Assembly (NCBI GenBank): GCA_019417795.1
Contig: DXUR01000219.1
Span: 1 to 5,490, forward strand
Source of the DNA: Clostridiales bacterium
Lineage (GTDB): Bacteria; Bacillota_A; Clostridia; Oscillospirales; Oscillospiraceae
Reading direction: 5' to 3'
Length of the DNA stretch: 5,490 nucleotides
Positions 1-5,490 of this stretch are shown here, piece after piece; the first letter of the stretch is position 1, and every line of letters starts with the position of its first letter. The translations under genes were made by a program, and so were the position numbers. Under the pieces are notes generated by a model, which had not been told where the DNA came from, made no database searches, and saw only the letters and a list, made by a program, of their open reading frames with translations.

Positions 1-814
1 CCGCCATACCCGCAAGCTCCGTCGGGTTCGGCAGCCGAAGCCCTGTTTCGTCCTCGATCACGAAGTAGATATTCACCTCGTCCGGCTGTGGGCTTACGAT
101 GCGGACATCCGCCACATCCCCACGCCATTCCCGCGCATAGTATTCATAGGCGTCCCGCGGCCCGGCGCAGCTATAAACGCTCGGCGCAAGATAGATGCGC
201 CGGGTCAGGCTGTCGTCGTCCTCGGTGTCCAGTCCGCCCGTACTCGGCGTTGTGTTGCTCACGCCGGAAATGTACGGAATGGGGTCTACCAGTATTTTGA
301 TTGCACCCGAAAGGATGCCGCTGCTCTCCGCTCCGGCTTCCTCAGCTTGCACCACAACATCCGCATAGCCCTCGCCCGCCTTGATCTCGGCGTACTCCAG
401 GCTGTTGAAATACTTCCCGTCCTCGGTTTTCACCCGCGTTCCCGCCGGGATAGCAACAACGACGCTCCTCGGCTCCTCCAGGCTGAACCGCACAGAGGCC
501 GTGGCCCGTTCCGGCGCTTTCCTGGTCAGCCCCACCAGCGCCGCCAGCGCATCCAAGGCGCTCCCGGTGCTGGTTTTCAGCATTTCCATTCTGCCCTTTG
601 CGTCCGCATACTGCATGGTCTGATATTCCATCGCACAGAACGCTTTAATCAGCAGGTTCACCGTGTCAGCGTCCCCGATCTCCGGGTCTCTCCCGGTCAG
701 CTCCCGGTAATATCCGGCGTACAGTTCCCGCATTTGATCTTCCGTCTCCTGCAAGGTCATGTTCTCGATGAAGTTCAGCTCCGGGCAGTTCTCCAGCTCA
801 ATGATATTAGACAA
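1..814 (-). CDS. Baseplate J-like protein, gpJ family (3' end outside window)
   Basis: The first 271 residues of a gpJ-type baseplate protein are present. gpJ pairs with gpW-type proteins to form the wedges that ring the hub. The frame is open from TTG (814-812) to the window start with no stop. The N-terminus contains ELNFIENMTLQETEDQM (about 12-28) and a helical region. A segment with ALDALAALVGLTRKAPERA (about 88-106) precedes the conserved IPAGTRVKTEDG part (about 121-132). The most diagnostic region is GGLDTEDDDSLTRRI (about 190-204) followed by AGPRDAYEYYAREW (about 213-226) and DVADVRIVSPQPDEVNIYFV, the core Baseplate_J pattern. P2 gpJ is about 300 residues and other members are longer, so roughly 30-100 residues may be missing. 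No ATG is usable near the front; the first in-frame ATG would remove about 18 residues. The gene overlaps the gpW-type gene by eight bases. Confidence 0.9.
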   Translation of the reverse strand, partial: MSNIIELENCPELNFIENMTLQETEDQMRELYAGYYRELTGRDPEIGDADTVNLLIKAFCAMEYQTMQYADAKGRMEMLKTSTGSALDALAALVGLTRKAPERATASVRFSLEEPRSVVVAIPAGTRVKTEDGKYFNSLEYAEIKAGEGYADVVVQAEEAGAESSGILSGAIKILVDPIPYISGVSNTTPSTGGLDTEDDDSLTRRIYLAPSVYSCAGPRDAYEYYAREWRGDVADVRIVSPQPDEVNIYFVIEDETGLRLPNPTELAGMA

Positions 815-1121
815 TTTCGATCACCACCTTTGGGGTCATAGTTCCGTCCTGCGCCTTTCCGCCCGTCCATTCCACGCGGGCCACCTTTGCCCGCGGCTCA
901 TACCGTTCGGTTTTGCGCACATATTCTGCAACCAGGAGAACTTGCGCATTCTCCTGTGGGTAGTCGATGATGCTGCCGTCAATTCCAAACTCCCGGTCAA
1001 GCGCCTGCTCCCCGGCCACAGTCCCATACAGCACTTGCAGGTTTCTATATACCTCCCGCGCCGTGCTGTCGTCCACCTTGCCCGGCAGTATCTCGATCAC
1101 AGCATTTTCCGTGTTAAGCAT
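807..1121 (-). CDS. Baseplate wedge protein, gpW/gp25 family
   Basis: This 104-residue protein matches the gpW/gp25 wedge family, which links the inner baseplate to the first sheath ring and helps start sheath assembly. The visible signatures are LYGTVAGEQALDREFGID (about 31-48), the usual Gly-Glu...Asp-Tyr/Phe-Gly element. A helix follows (YPQENAQVLLVAEYVRKTE, about 54-72), then YEPRAKV (about 74-80), where the EPR motif is the family hallmark. A C-terminal beta-hairpin (RVEWTGG to VVIEIV) completes it. Length is normal for the family. The ATG at 1121-1119 has AAGGAGGG upstream, and the last eight bases overlap the start of the gpJ-type gene, its usual downstream partner in P2, Mu and PBSX. 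This is the most clear-cut family assignment among the small genes here. Confidence 0.9.
   Translation of the reverse strand: MLNTENAVIEILPGKVDDSTAREVYRNLQVLYGTVAGEQALDREFGIDGSIIDYPQENAQVLLVAEYVRKTERYEPRAKVARVEWTGGKAQDGTMTPKVVIEIV
815..830 (-). promoter_or_regulatory. Near-consensus ribosome binding site for the TTG-initiated gpJ-type gene
   Basis: Read on the minus strand, AAGGTGGTGATC differs at one position from AAGGAGGTGATC, the full complement of the 16S rRNA 3' end. It lies just upstream of TTG at 814-812. An in-frame TGA at 823-821 rules out any earlier start. The site falls inside the last codons of the gpW-type gene. Confidence 0.75.
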
Positions 1122-1125
1122 AGCG

Positions 1126-1134
1126 CCCTCCTTA
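1126..1134 (-). promoter_or_regulatory. Ribosome binding site overlapping the gpU-type stop codon
   Basis: TAAGGAGGG contains the TAA stop (1134-1132) of the upstream gene and a strong Shine-Dalgarno four bases before the ATG at 1121. It has the same architecture as the preceding junction at 1531-1541. Confidence 0.75.
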
Positions 1135-1524
1135 CAGGTATTCTTCGATGGTCAGCGTCACTTTGCACTCCACCATCGCTCCCCGGTGCAGCACTACGGC
1201 CCACTCGTCGCTGATGTCGGTGATTTTGAACGGATACGGCGAAAGGGGCGAGCCGCCGATAATGAACCAGTCCGCCACATCCTGCTCTGCCGCGCGTTGC
1301 AGGCGTCGCAGTGTGCTTCTCGGGTTCACGCCGTCCTGTGCCCGAAGCAGCAGGTCATACGAATATTTCCGCAGCTTGGGCGCAATCCACTGGCTCCTTG
1401 CCCTTGCCCCGGTCCGGTTGTGGGTTGCCCACTCGCTTCCTCCCTGCCCTTTCAGGCCGCTCGGCGTCAGGATGCGCCGGTCGCTCACCGTGAATGACAC
1501 CCCCATATAGCTCCCCAGCGCCAT
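1132..1524 (-). CDS. Tail protein, gpU family
   Basis: This 130-residue protein resembles P2 gpU, a small tail protein needed to complete the tail. In sequence order, an N-terminal strand region (MALGSYMGVSFTVSD) is followed by EWATHNRTGARARSQWIAP (about 32-50), which parallels the Trp/Arg-rich segment of gpU. A hydrophobic strand (YDLLL) and a helix (STLRRLQRAAEQ) come next. The C-terminal half DWFIIGGSPL...FKITDISDEWAVVLHRG...CKVTLTIEEYL has the usual gpU pattern: a Gly-Pro-like turn, a short strand, then an amphipathic final strand. Length fits the family (about 130-150). In P2, gpU follows the tape measure; here it sits between the spike and wedge genes. A divergent baseplate protein with a similar fold is the main alternative. 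The ATG is supported by AAGGAGGAGA six bases upstream. Confidence 0.78.
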   Translation of the reverse strand: MALGSYMGVSFTVSDRRILTPSGLKGQGGSEWATHNRTGARARSQWIAPKLRKYSYDLLLRAQDGVNPRSTLRRLQRAAEQDVADWFIIGGSPLSPYPFKITDISDEWAVVLHRGAMVECKVTLTIEEYL

Positions 1525-1530
1525 GTGCGA

Positions 1531-1541
1531 TCTCCTCCTTA
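1531..1541 (-). promoter_or_regulatory. Ribosome binding site overlapping the spike stop codon
   Basis: The spike gene's TAA and the next gene's Shine-Dalgarno share bases in TAAGGAGGAGA. The site lies six bases before the ATG at 1524. Ribosomes terminating on the spike gene would therefore stand at the gpU-type initiation region, which favours reinitiation. Confidence 0.75.
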
Positions 1542-2351
1542 CTTTGGCGGTGTAGTCCCGCCGCCCAGGCTGTCCTCGTGCGTGTGGTTGACAAGGCTTT
1601 TCCCTTGTATGACAATATCGCCCGCCGATGCCTCCGCCTTGATCTCCGGGGCCGACAGGTTGATTTTGCTCGGACTGGTCACGGTCACATCCCCCGCCTC
1701 TGTCACGGTGATTACCGCTCCGTTCAGCGTGATTTTTGCCTCGCCGCCCGACACTTCGACTTCCACGCCCTTTGTCACCGTCAGCGTGTACTTTCCTCCG
1801 GCGGACACGCTCAGTTCCCCTGCCGCCTCGATGCTCGCAAAGCTCCCGGCCTCGATGCTCACCGATGTTCCCGCCACAAGGCCGACGCCCGTTTTCGCAT
1901 TCAGGCTGATGCTGGCCGAGCTGCTTTTGGCCTGGAACTGCCCGCCCGCCACCAGGCTGATGGGGCCTTTTGCTTCATCGAAGATTTCTCCGTTGCAGGT
2001 ACGCCCGGTGCGCTTGTCCACATACTGCGTGTACACGCCCGTATTCTCGTCATACCGGCTGTAAGCCCGTCCCTTTTGGGAACCGTATTCCTTTCGGTAA
2101 AGCCCCTTGAAGCCCTCCGCCGGGCGGTTTGTTTTATTCCAGACCGTTCCCGTCGTCGTGGCCGCCGCAAGGCCGCTGCTGGTGTGCGCCACGCTGACGA
2201 TCTGGCCGATCACCGGCATTTTGTATTCGCCGTTGCTGATGGCATTGATCTTCCGCGTCACGCTTTGCCCCCGGTCAAAGTATGTCACTTCATAGGTGCC
2301 CGCCTCATAGTCGATGGCGCTCACGCGCCCCGTGCGGTTCGTGCTTGCCAC
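1539..2351 (-). CDS. Baseplate spike (membrane-puncturing) protein, gpV family
   Basis: This 270-residue protein matches the central-spike architecture of P2 gpV and related contractile tails. Residues 1-75 look like the OB-fold that docks on the hub (GRVSAIDYEAGTYEVTY, then MPVIGQIVSVAHTSSG and GTVWN). Residues 75-128 are a polar connector. Residues 129-252 are a run of short alternating Ser/Ala/Val/Gly strands with frequent G and SA turns, as expected for an intertwined trimeric beta-helix needle. The tail NHTHED (255-260) has the His-X-His arrangement that in P2-type spikes coordinates an iron ion at the apex, followed by a flexible SLGGGTTPPK end. P2 gpV is 211 residues, so this needle is longer. 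The start is GTG (2351-2349) behind AAGGAGGG, and the gap to the hub stop is three bases. The stop TAA (1541-1539) forms part of the next gene's ribosome site. It probably acts at the host envelope during contraction. Confidence 0.88.
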   Translation of the reverse strand: MASTNRTGRVSAIDYEAGTYEVTYFDRGQSVTRKINAISNGEYKMPVIGQIVSVAHTSSGLAAATTTGTVWNKTNRPAEGFKGLYRKEYGSQKGRAYSRYDENTGVYTQYVDKRTGRTCNGEIFDEAKGPISLVAGGQFQAKSSSASISLNAKTGVGLVAGTSVSIEAGSFASIEAAGELSVSAGGKYTLTVTKGVEVEVSGGEAKITLNGAVITVTEAGDVTVTSPSKINLSAPEIKAEASAGDIVIQGKSLVNHTHEDSLGGGTTPPK

Positions 2352-2354
2352 CGG

Positions 2355-3707
2355 CTATCCCTCCTTTTCCGCGACGCAATAGCTCGCTGGCACCCATCCG
2401 GTCACATTCTTTCCTACCGGCAGCTTTCCGCACCGCGCCGCCGTGTTGGTCATGCGGTATCTCCCGTTGATTAAGATGCCATCGTAGAAATAATAGGTTC
2501 CGCTCTTGTGGCACGCCGGACTTGCCGATGTGCTTGCCACATAGAAGGGAGCATTTGTCAGCGTCACCGACGCCCCCGCTTCGGCTCCCGCCGCCGAGCT
2601 GGCCGCATTGGCCGCCGGGCTTGTGGTGGCGTAGGCGCTGTCGTAATCAACGCCGCTGTCCTCCTCCGGCTCGTGGTACTCGATCTTCCCGCCCACATCC
2701 CAGTAGTGGAACGCAGTTCCGATGCCGCTGCACTCGAAATCCGTGGTAAGTCCGCTGGCGCTCACCTTATGCGTCACCTTGTCAACAAAGTATTTTCCGT
2801 CCAGCTTTCCGTACCCGGCCAGATTGATGCAGTTTCCCGCACTCACCAGCCAGTCCCCATCTACCCCGAAGCGCAGCCGCACCGTTCCGTGGTTGGCGTT
2901 GTTCAGCTCCGCGCACAGTTGGACGCTGGCATCATATACGCTGGTCGCTCTCCGGTTCACGCTCTTTGTGTGTGTCCCTCCGCCCACGCTGCACACGATG
3001 TCGATGTCCTTGTCCGCGTCGGTGTAGTTGAAGTACCCGCCGGTGTATGTGCCGGACAGGGTGGTGGTATATGCAAAACTGCCCGGCCTGATCTGCGTCC
3101 GGTGGAAAGTCTTTACCGCTCGCTTTTCCTTGTACCGCTCCCGGTCATACACCCACAGCCGCCGGGCGTAAACTTTCAGGATAAGGCCGTAGTTTTTGCA
3201 TAGCTGGTTGTAATAGCCGCTGTCCGTTCCGTCCTGCTCGTCGCACTCGATGTCATAATCGTCTGCATCGTAGGTGAACGCCAGCCCATACCGGCCCGCT
3301 ATGGTCTCTCCAATTCTCTTGATGCTGGTGTTTTTCCAAATGGTTTCCCGCTCCAGCTCCGAAAAGTCGCTGTCGCTCGGCTTGCTCACGCCGCCGATCT
3401 GCAAGGTGGTTGGTGCATCAGAAAAGCTCACATCATCCAACACGAATAACCCGCACTCAATGATGCGCCTGTCTCCCTGCGCCTCCCAGTTGTACCCCCG
3501 GATGCGCGGGCGCAGCGTCGCGCCCTTTTCCGGTAGCCAGCCCCGCAGCCACTTTCCATCCTGTGCGTCCAGCGTGATGTCAATGCTGTCGCTGTTGTCT
3601 GCCGCGCTGTCGATATAGGTCAGGCTTTCGATTTCTCCGCCTACCTGCCCGGCAAATGGGGCATTGTTGTAGCGCACATCCAGCGCCAGGCTTCTTGCTC
3701 TAATCAT
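2355..3707 (-). CDS. Baseplate hub protein, gpD/XkdQ type, with C-terminal SH3-like module
   Basis: This 450-residue protein would form the trimeric hub between tail tube and spike, like P2 gpD, PBSX XkdQ and T4 gp27. Residues 1-100 form a beta-rich first domain with the D.A...SD.I.I.L.D pattern (about 33-48). Residues 110-200 hold the insertion typical of these hubs, including a helix around 125-140 and GYYNQLCKNYGLILKV (about 164-179). Residues 200-340 form the second beta domain, with DGDWLVSAGNCINL (about 283-296) and DGKYFVDKVTHKVS (about 303-316). An acidic then Ala-rich linker (about 346-380) leads to a separate C-terminal module (about 380-445) with GTYYFYDG, NGRYRMT and VTGWVPASY, resembling SH3-like modules of clostridial wall-associated proteins. 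The open frame reaches up to 3818, but the ATG at 3707-3705 is chosen. It has GAGGCG (3717-3712) four bases upstream and overlaps the LysM-like stop by 8 bases, whereas the longer version adds 37 Arg/Cys/Trp-rich residues read from inside that gene. The last codons carry the ribosome site of the spike gene. Confidence 0.88.
   Translation of the reverse strand: MIRARSLALDVRYNNAPFAGQVGGEIESLTYIDSAADNSDSIDITLDAQDGKWLRGWLPEKGATLRPRIRGYNWEAQGDRRIIECGLFVLDDVSFSDAPTTLQIGGVSKPSDSDFSELERETIWKNTSIKRIGETIAGRYGLAFTYDADDYDIECDEQDGTDSGYYNQLCKNYGLILKVYARRLWVYDRERYKEKRAVKTFHRTQIRPGSFAYTTTLSGTYTGGYFNYTDADKDIDIVCSVGGGTHTKSVNRRATSVYDASVQLCAELNNANHGTVRLRFGVDGDWLVSAGNCINLAGYGKLDGKYFVDKVTHKVSASGLTTDFECSGIGTAFHYWDVGGKIEYHEPEEDSGVDYDSAYATTSPAANAASSAAGAEAGASVTLTNAPFYVASTSASPACHKSGTYYFYDGILINGRYRMTNTAARCGKLPVGKNVTGWVPASYCVAEKEG
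2359..2366 (-). promoter_or_regulatory. Ribosome binding site for the GTG-initiated spike gene
   Basis: AAGGAGGG lies seven bases before the GTG at 2351-2349. It is encoded within the last Lys-Glu-Gly codons of the hub gene, just before that gene's TAG. Its strength and spacing are the main support for the GTG start. Confidence 0.8.
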
Positions 3708-3912
3708 AGTTCGCCTCATATTTCCACGGCGGCAGCAGTCCATTCCGTTCCTCCTCCAGCGCCGGGGTAGACAGTTCCACCCCGGCTTGGAAGATAAAAG
3801 TCTCAATGTGTGCTGCATTCGCCGCCATCAGAACATCGGCATGGTATTCGCTCCCATAGACTTCCTTGGCGATCATGTCCCATGTATCGCCGCTCTTAGT
3901 GATGTATGCCAT
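3700..3912 (-). CDS. LysM-like small tail protein, gpX family
   Basis: This 70-residue protein resembles P2 gpX and the LysM-type tail proteins found after the tape measure in PBSX-like and Mu-like elements. The N-terminus shows the LysM signature: a short beta strand, GDTWDMIAKEVYG (about 8-20), a helix with VLMAAN (about 27-32), then the closing hydrophobic strand (about 38-52). It ends in a Pro/Trp-containing tail (LPPWKYE). The length suits gpX proteins, which are about 65-75 residues. In phage tails this module is thought to hold hub or tube components together rather than to bind the cell wall. The ATG at 3912-3910 is preceded by GGGAGG (3923-3918) five bases upstream, which lies directly after the tape-measure stop. 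The 3' end overlaps the hub gene by 8 bases, which suggests coupled translation. Family assignment is good; the exact structural role is inferred. Confidence 0.85.
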   Translation of the reverse strand: MAYITKSGDTWDMIAKEVYGSEYHADVLMAANAAHIETFIFQAGVELSTPALEEERNGLLPPWKYEANYD

Positions 3913-3924
3913 ACCGTCCTCCCG

Positions 3925-5490
3925 TTAATAGGCCGTCCGCGCATTCCGGCGCTGCATCTGGAGATACCACGCCTCAAATCTGGCCTGCGCCTCCGCCAGT
4001 GCCTCGTCGATTACGCTGCGGTCTGCGTTCCCTTGAATGGTGATCTGCGGCGCAAAGGTTATGCCTCCGCCGCCGAAGCCGCCCTCCGCCGGGATGTCCG
4101 CCAGTTCCACCGGCCTGACGCCCAGCAGCTCACCGGCCTTGGCCCATGTTGCAAGGTTCTCCCGCCGCACAGCTCTCTGGAAGCTGATAACCGCCTCTGT
4201 GCCAGCCTCGCCCGCGATGCTCGCGCCGTTGGTAAATCCGCCCCGTGCCAGCATCGGAATTTCCGGGATATTCAGTCCGAATGTTTTTCCGCCCAACCCC
4301 GGCACCCAGTCCGGGATGGTGATATTCAGCCCATTGATGCCTGCGATTGCCTTGTTGATAAGCGTTATAACGGCGTTGATTGGGGCTTTGAACAGAGCGC
4401 CCAGGGTATCGAAAATACCTGTGAAAATCGACCGCACACCCTCCCACGCCTGCCGCCAGTTGCCTGAGAACACGCCGGTGATGAATGTGATAACGCCTTC
4501 AAAGATGGTCTTTACCCCCGTGATGGCGTTGCTGATACCCTCGGAGAATACCGCGATGGCCGCCAGAACAGACGGCACCACCACCTGCCCGATATTCAGC
4601 AGGATGGTTGCGAGGGTGCGAATGACCGGCATAACAAATTGAATGGCCTGGCCGATGATCTGCGCCACCGTCATAACCGCCGAACCAATCCCGCTGATGA
4701 TACTGGAGATATACGGGGCCGCCGTCTGGATGGTTTGCAGAATGACCGGCACCACCGTCTGCGTGATAAAGTTGAATATCCCCTCAATGATTGGCTTTAC
4801 CGTTGTGTTGGCAAAGGTCACGACCTGGCCCACAACGCCCATCACCGATTGGAGCATCTGCACGATGCCGTCAAACGCCCCGGCAGCCGTCTCATTCCCG
4901 GCAAATATGCCGCCCTGTCCGAACAGCATTTCTCGGAAACCGGACAGCGCACTTGCCACGCCTCCGTCCACAAACAGCCCGCTGATGAAGTTACCCACAT
5001 TGGACAGTGCGCCTGTGAACTTGTCAAAGATGGCAAGCCCCTGTTCTCCGAATACCCCGCCGACGATTTCCCGTATATACTCCAGGTTGTCACCCAGCAG
5101 GCTGACGACCGCAATAATGCTGGATACCACGCCCACGACCGGGAGCGCCCCGGACAGTAGGGTTCCGAAGCCGCCTGCGATTGGCCCCCAAATACTGCTC
5201 AGTATCCCAAGACCCCCGCTCGCAGCACCACCGATTGCCTTTACCGCACCGGAGCCAGCGATTGCGCTGAATGCTCCGCCTGCCTTGCCCAGCAGGCCGC
5301 CCACGGCCATTCCGGCTTTGCTCCCCATGATGGCAGCTCCCGCCTTGCCCAGCAGGCCGCCCAAGCCGCCTTTTGCGGCCCCCAGCAGTCCGCCCGCCGC
5401 AGTTCCCGCTTTACCCAGCAGGCCACTCAGGAGGCCGCCGGTCTTTGTGTTCCCGATGGCCGTTCCTATTCCTCCGAGCCACTGGCCCAC
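3925..5490 (-). CDS. Phage tail tape-measure protein, C-terminal part (5' end outside window)
   Basis: This is the C-terminal 521 residues of a tail-length tape-measure protein, which fills the tail tube during assembly and interacts with the baseplate hub. The reading frame is open to the window edge. The GTG at 5490-5488 is only the first codon in view, and the gene surely begins upstream. Residues 1-95 are very rich in Gly and Ala, with three GLLGKAG copies at about 23, 45 and 65. Residues 96-133 and 205-340 are strongly hydrophobic and probably helical, with Pro-punctuated segments (PVI at about 248 and 288). Residues 340-435 carry the tail end typical of Gram-positive phage tape measures: a GNWRQAWEG segment (about 343-351), IPDWVPGLGGK (about 392-402), ARGGF (about 415-419) and AGEAGTEAVISF (about 426-437). 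The last 40 residues are polar and probably helical. It stops with TAA 12 bases before the LysM-like gene. Family assignment is strong; the total length is unknown. Confidence 0.92.
   Translation of the reverse strand: MGQWLGGIGTAIGNTKTGGLLSGLLGKAGTAAGGLLGAAKGGLGGLLGKAGAAIMGSKAGMAVGGLLGKAGGAFSAIAGSGAVKAIGGAASGGLGILSSIWGPIAGGFGTLLSGALPVVGVVSSIIAVVSLLGDNLEYIREIVGGVFGEQGLAIFDKFTGALSNVGNFISGLFVDGGVASALSGFREMLFGQGGIFAGNETAAGAFDGIVQMLQSVMGVVGQVVTFANTTVKPIIEGIFNFITQTVVPVILQTIQTAAPYISSIISGIGSAVMTVAQIIGQAIQFVMPVIRTLATILLNIGQVVVPSVLAAIAVFSEGISNAITGVKTIFEGVITFITGVFSGNWRQAWEGVRSIFTGIFDTLGALFKAPINAVITLINKAIAGINGLNITIPDWVPGLGGKTFGLNIPEIPMLARGGFTNGASIAGEAGTEAVISFQRAVRRENLATWAKAGELLGVRPVELADIPAEGGFGGGGITFAPQITIQGNADRSVIDEALAEAQARFEAWYLQMQRRNARTAY
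5288..5424 (-). repeat. Short in-frame repeats in the tape-measure gene (GLLGKAG motif)
   Basis: An identical 11-base core, CCCAGCAGGCC on the plus strand, occurs at 5288-5298, 5348-5358 and 5414-5424. The spacings of 60 and 66 bases equal 20 and 22 codons. The first two copies share a longer match, about 22 bases from 5282 and 5342. In protein each copy reads GLLGKAG inside a Gly/Ala-rich stretch. The codon-multiple spacing points to internal duplication inside the coding sequence rather than a regulatory or mobile repeat. Confidence 0.7.

Noticed and set aside
347..841. A 164-codon plus-strand open frame
   Set aside because: It is fully antisense to the gpJ-type gene, whose family motifs are unmistakable. 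The composition looks like translated noise.
1578..1586. His-Thr-His in the spike as a hint of a DNA-binding element
   Set aside because: It is a residue triplet at a beta-helix tip and has nothing to do with helix-turn-helix folds. Metal binding is the fitting explanation.
1494..2474. A 326-codon open frame on the plus strand
   Set aside because: It lies antisense to the spike, gpU-start and hub-end genes. It is Arg/His/Ala-rich with no recognisable domain and no good ribosome site, as expected for a GC-rich antisense shadow.
2508..3203. A 231-codon plus-strand open frame
   Set aside because: It is antisense to the hub gene, has no domain signature and is very Arg/His/Val-rich.
3708..3818. 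N-terminal extension of the hub gene to an upstream ATG at 3818
   Set aside because: The added 37 residues are read out of frame within the LysM-like gene and look random. The ATG at 3707 has its own ribosome site and the usual short overlap.
3700..3925. LysM-like protein as a peptidoglycan hydrolase or wall binder
   Set aside because: It has no catalytic domain and no signal peptide. Its place between tape measure and hub fits a structural gpX-like role.
5488..5490. GTG as the true start of the tape-measure gene
   Set aside because: It is at the window edge with no upstream context. Tape measures of contractile tails are usually longer, and the sequence starts in mid Gly-rich region.
1..5490. 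CRISPR arrays, tRNAs, terminators, insertion sequences or promoters
   Set aside because: Coding sequence covers nearly every base, gaps are 14 bases or less, and no cloverleaf, repeat-spacer pattern, inverted terminal repeat or hairpin followed by a T run was seen.

Overview
The window is a compact, single-strand phage tail-tip and baseplate cassette, read entirely on the minus strand. All seven genes belong to the contractile-tail (P2/Mu/PBSX-type) baseplate set. The host is probably a fairly GC-rich Firmicute (Clostridia/Oscillospirales-like). This rests on strong AGGAGG-type ribosome sites before nearly every gene, ATG/GTG/TTG starts, a tape-measure C-terminus typical of Gram-positive phages, and a hub tail resembling SH3-like modules of clostridial cell-wall proteins. 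The host call is inference, and no genus is assigned.

Layout in transcription order (high to low coordinates): the C-terminal part of a tape-measure protein (5490-3925, 5' end outside the window); a 70-aa LysM-like gpX-family tail protein (3912-3700); a gpD/XkdQ-type hub with an extra C-terminal SH3-like module (3707-2355); a gpV-type spike with a His-X-His tip (2351-1539); a gpU-type tail protein (1524-1132); a gpW/gp25-type wedge protein (1121-807); and a gpJ-type baseplate protein (814-1, 3' end outside the window). Gaps are 3 to 14 bases and two junctions overlap by 8 bases. There is no intergenic stretch long enough for a promoter, terminator or RNA gene, so the block is presumably part of one long late transcript.

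Together these proteins would build the distal end of a contractile tail. The tape measure sets tail length and its C-terminus sits near the hub. The hub trimer carries the membrane-piercing spike, the LysM-like protein probably clamps the hub/tube region, and gpW and gpJ form the wedges around it. gpU probably acts at tube or tail completion. Whether the source is an intact prophage, a free phage or a headless tailocin cannot be decided, because no head, lysis or integration gene is in view.

No wholly new system is visible. The points most worth a second look are the SH3-like module fused to the hub, the metal-binding spike tip, the gene order (U between V and W, X next to the tape measure), the TTG-initiated gpJ behind a near-perfect ribosome site, and the stop codons embedded in the next gene's Shine-Dalgarno.
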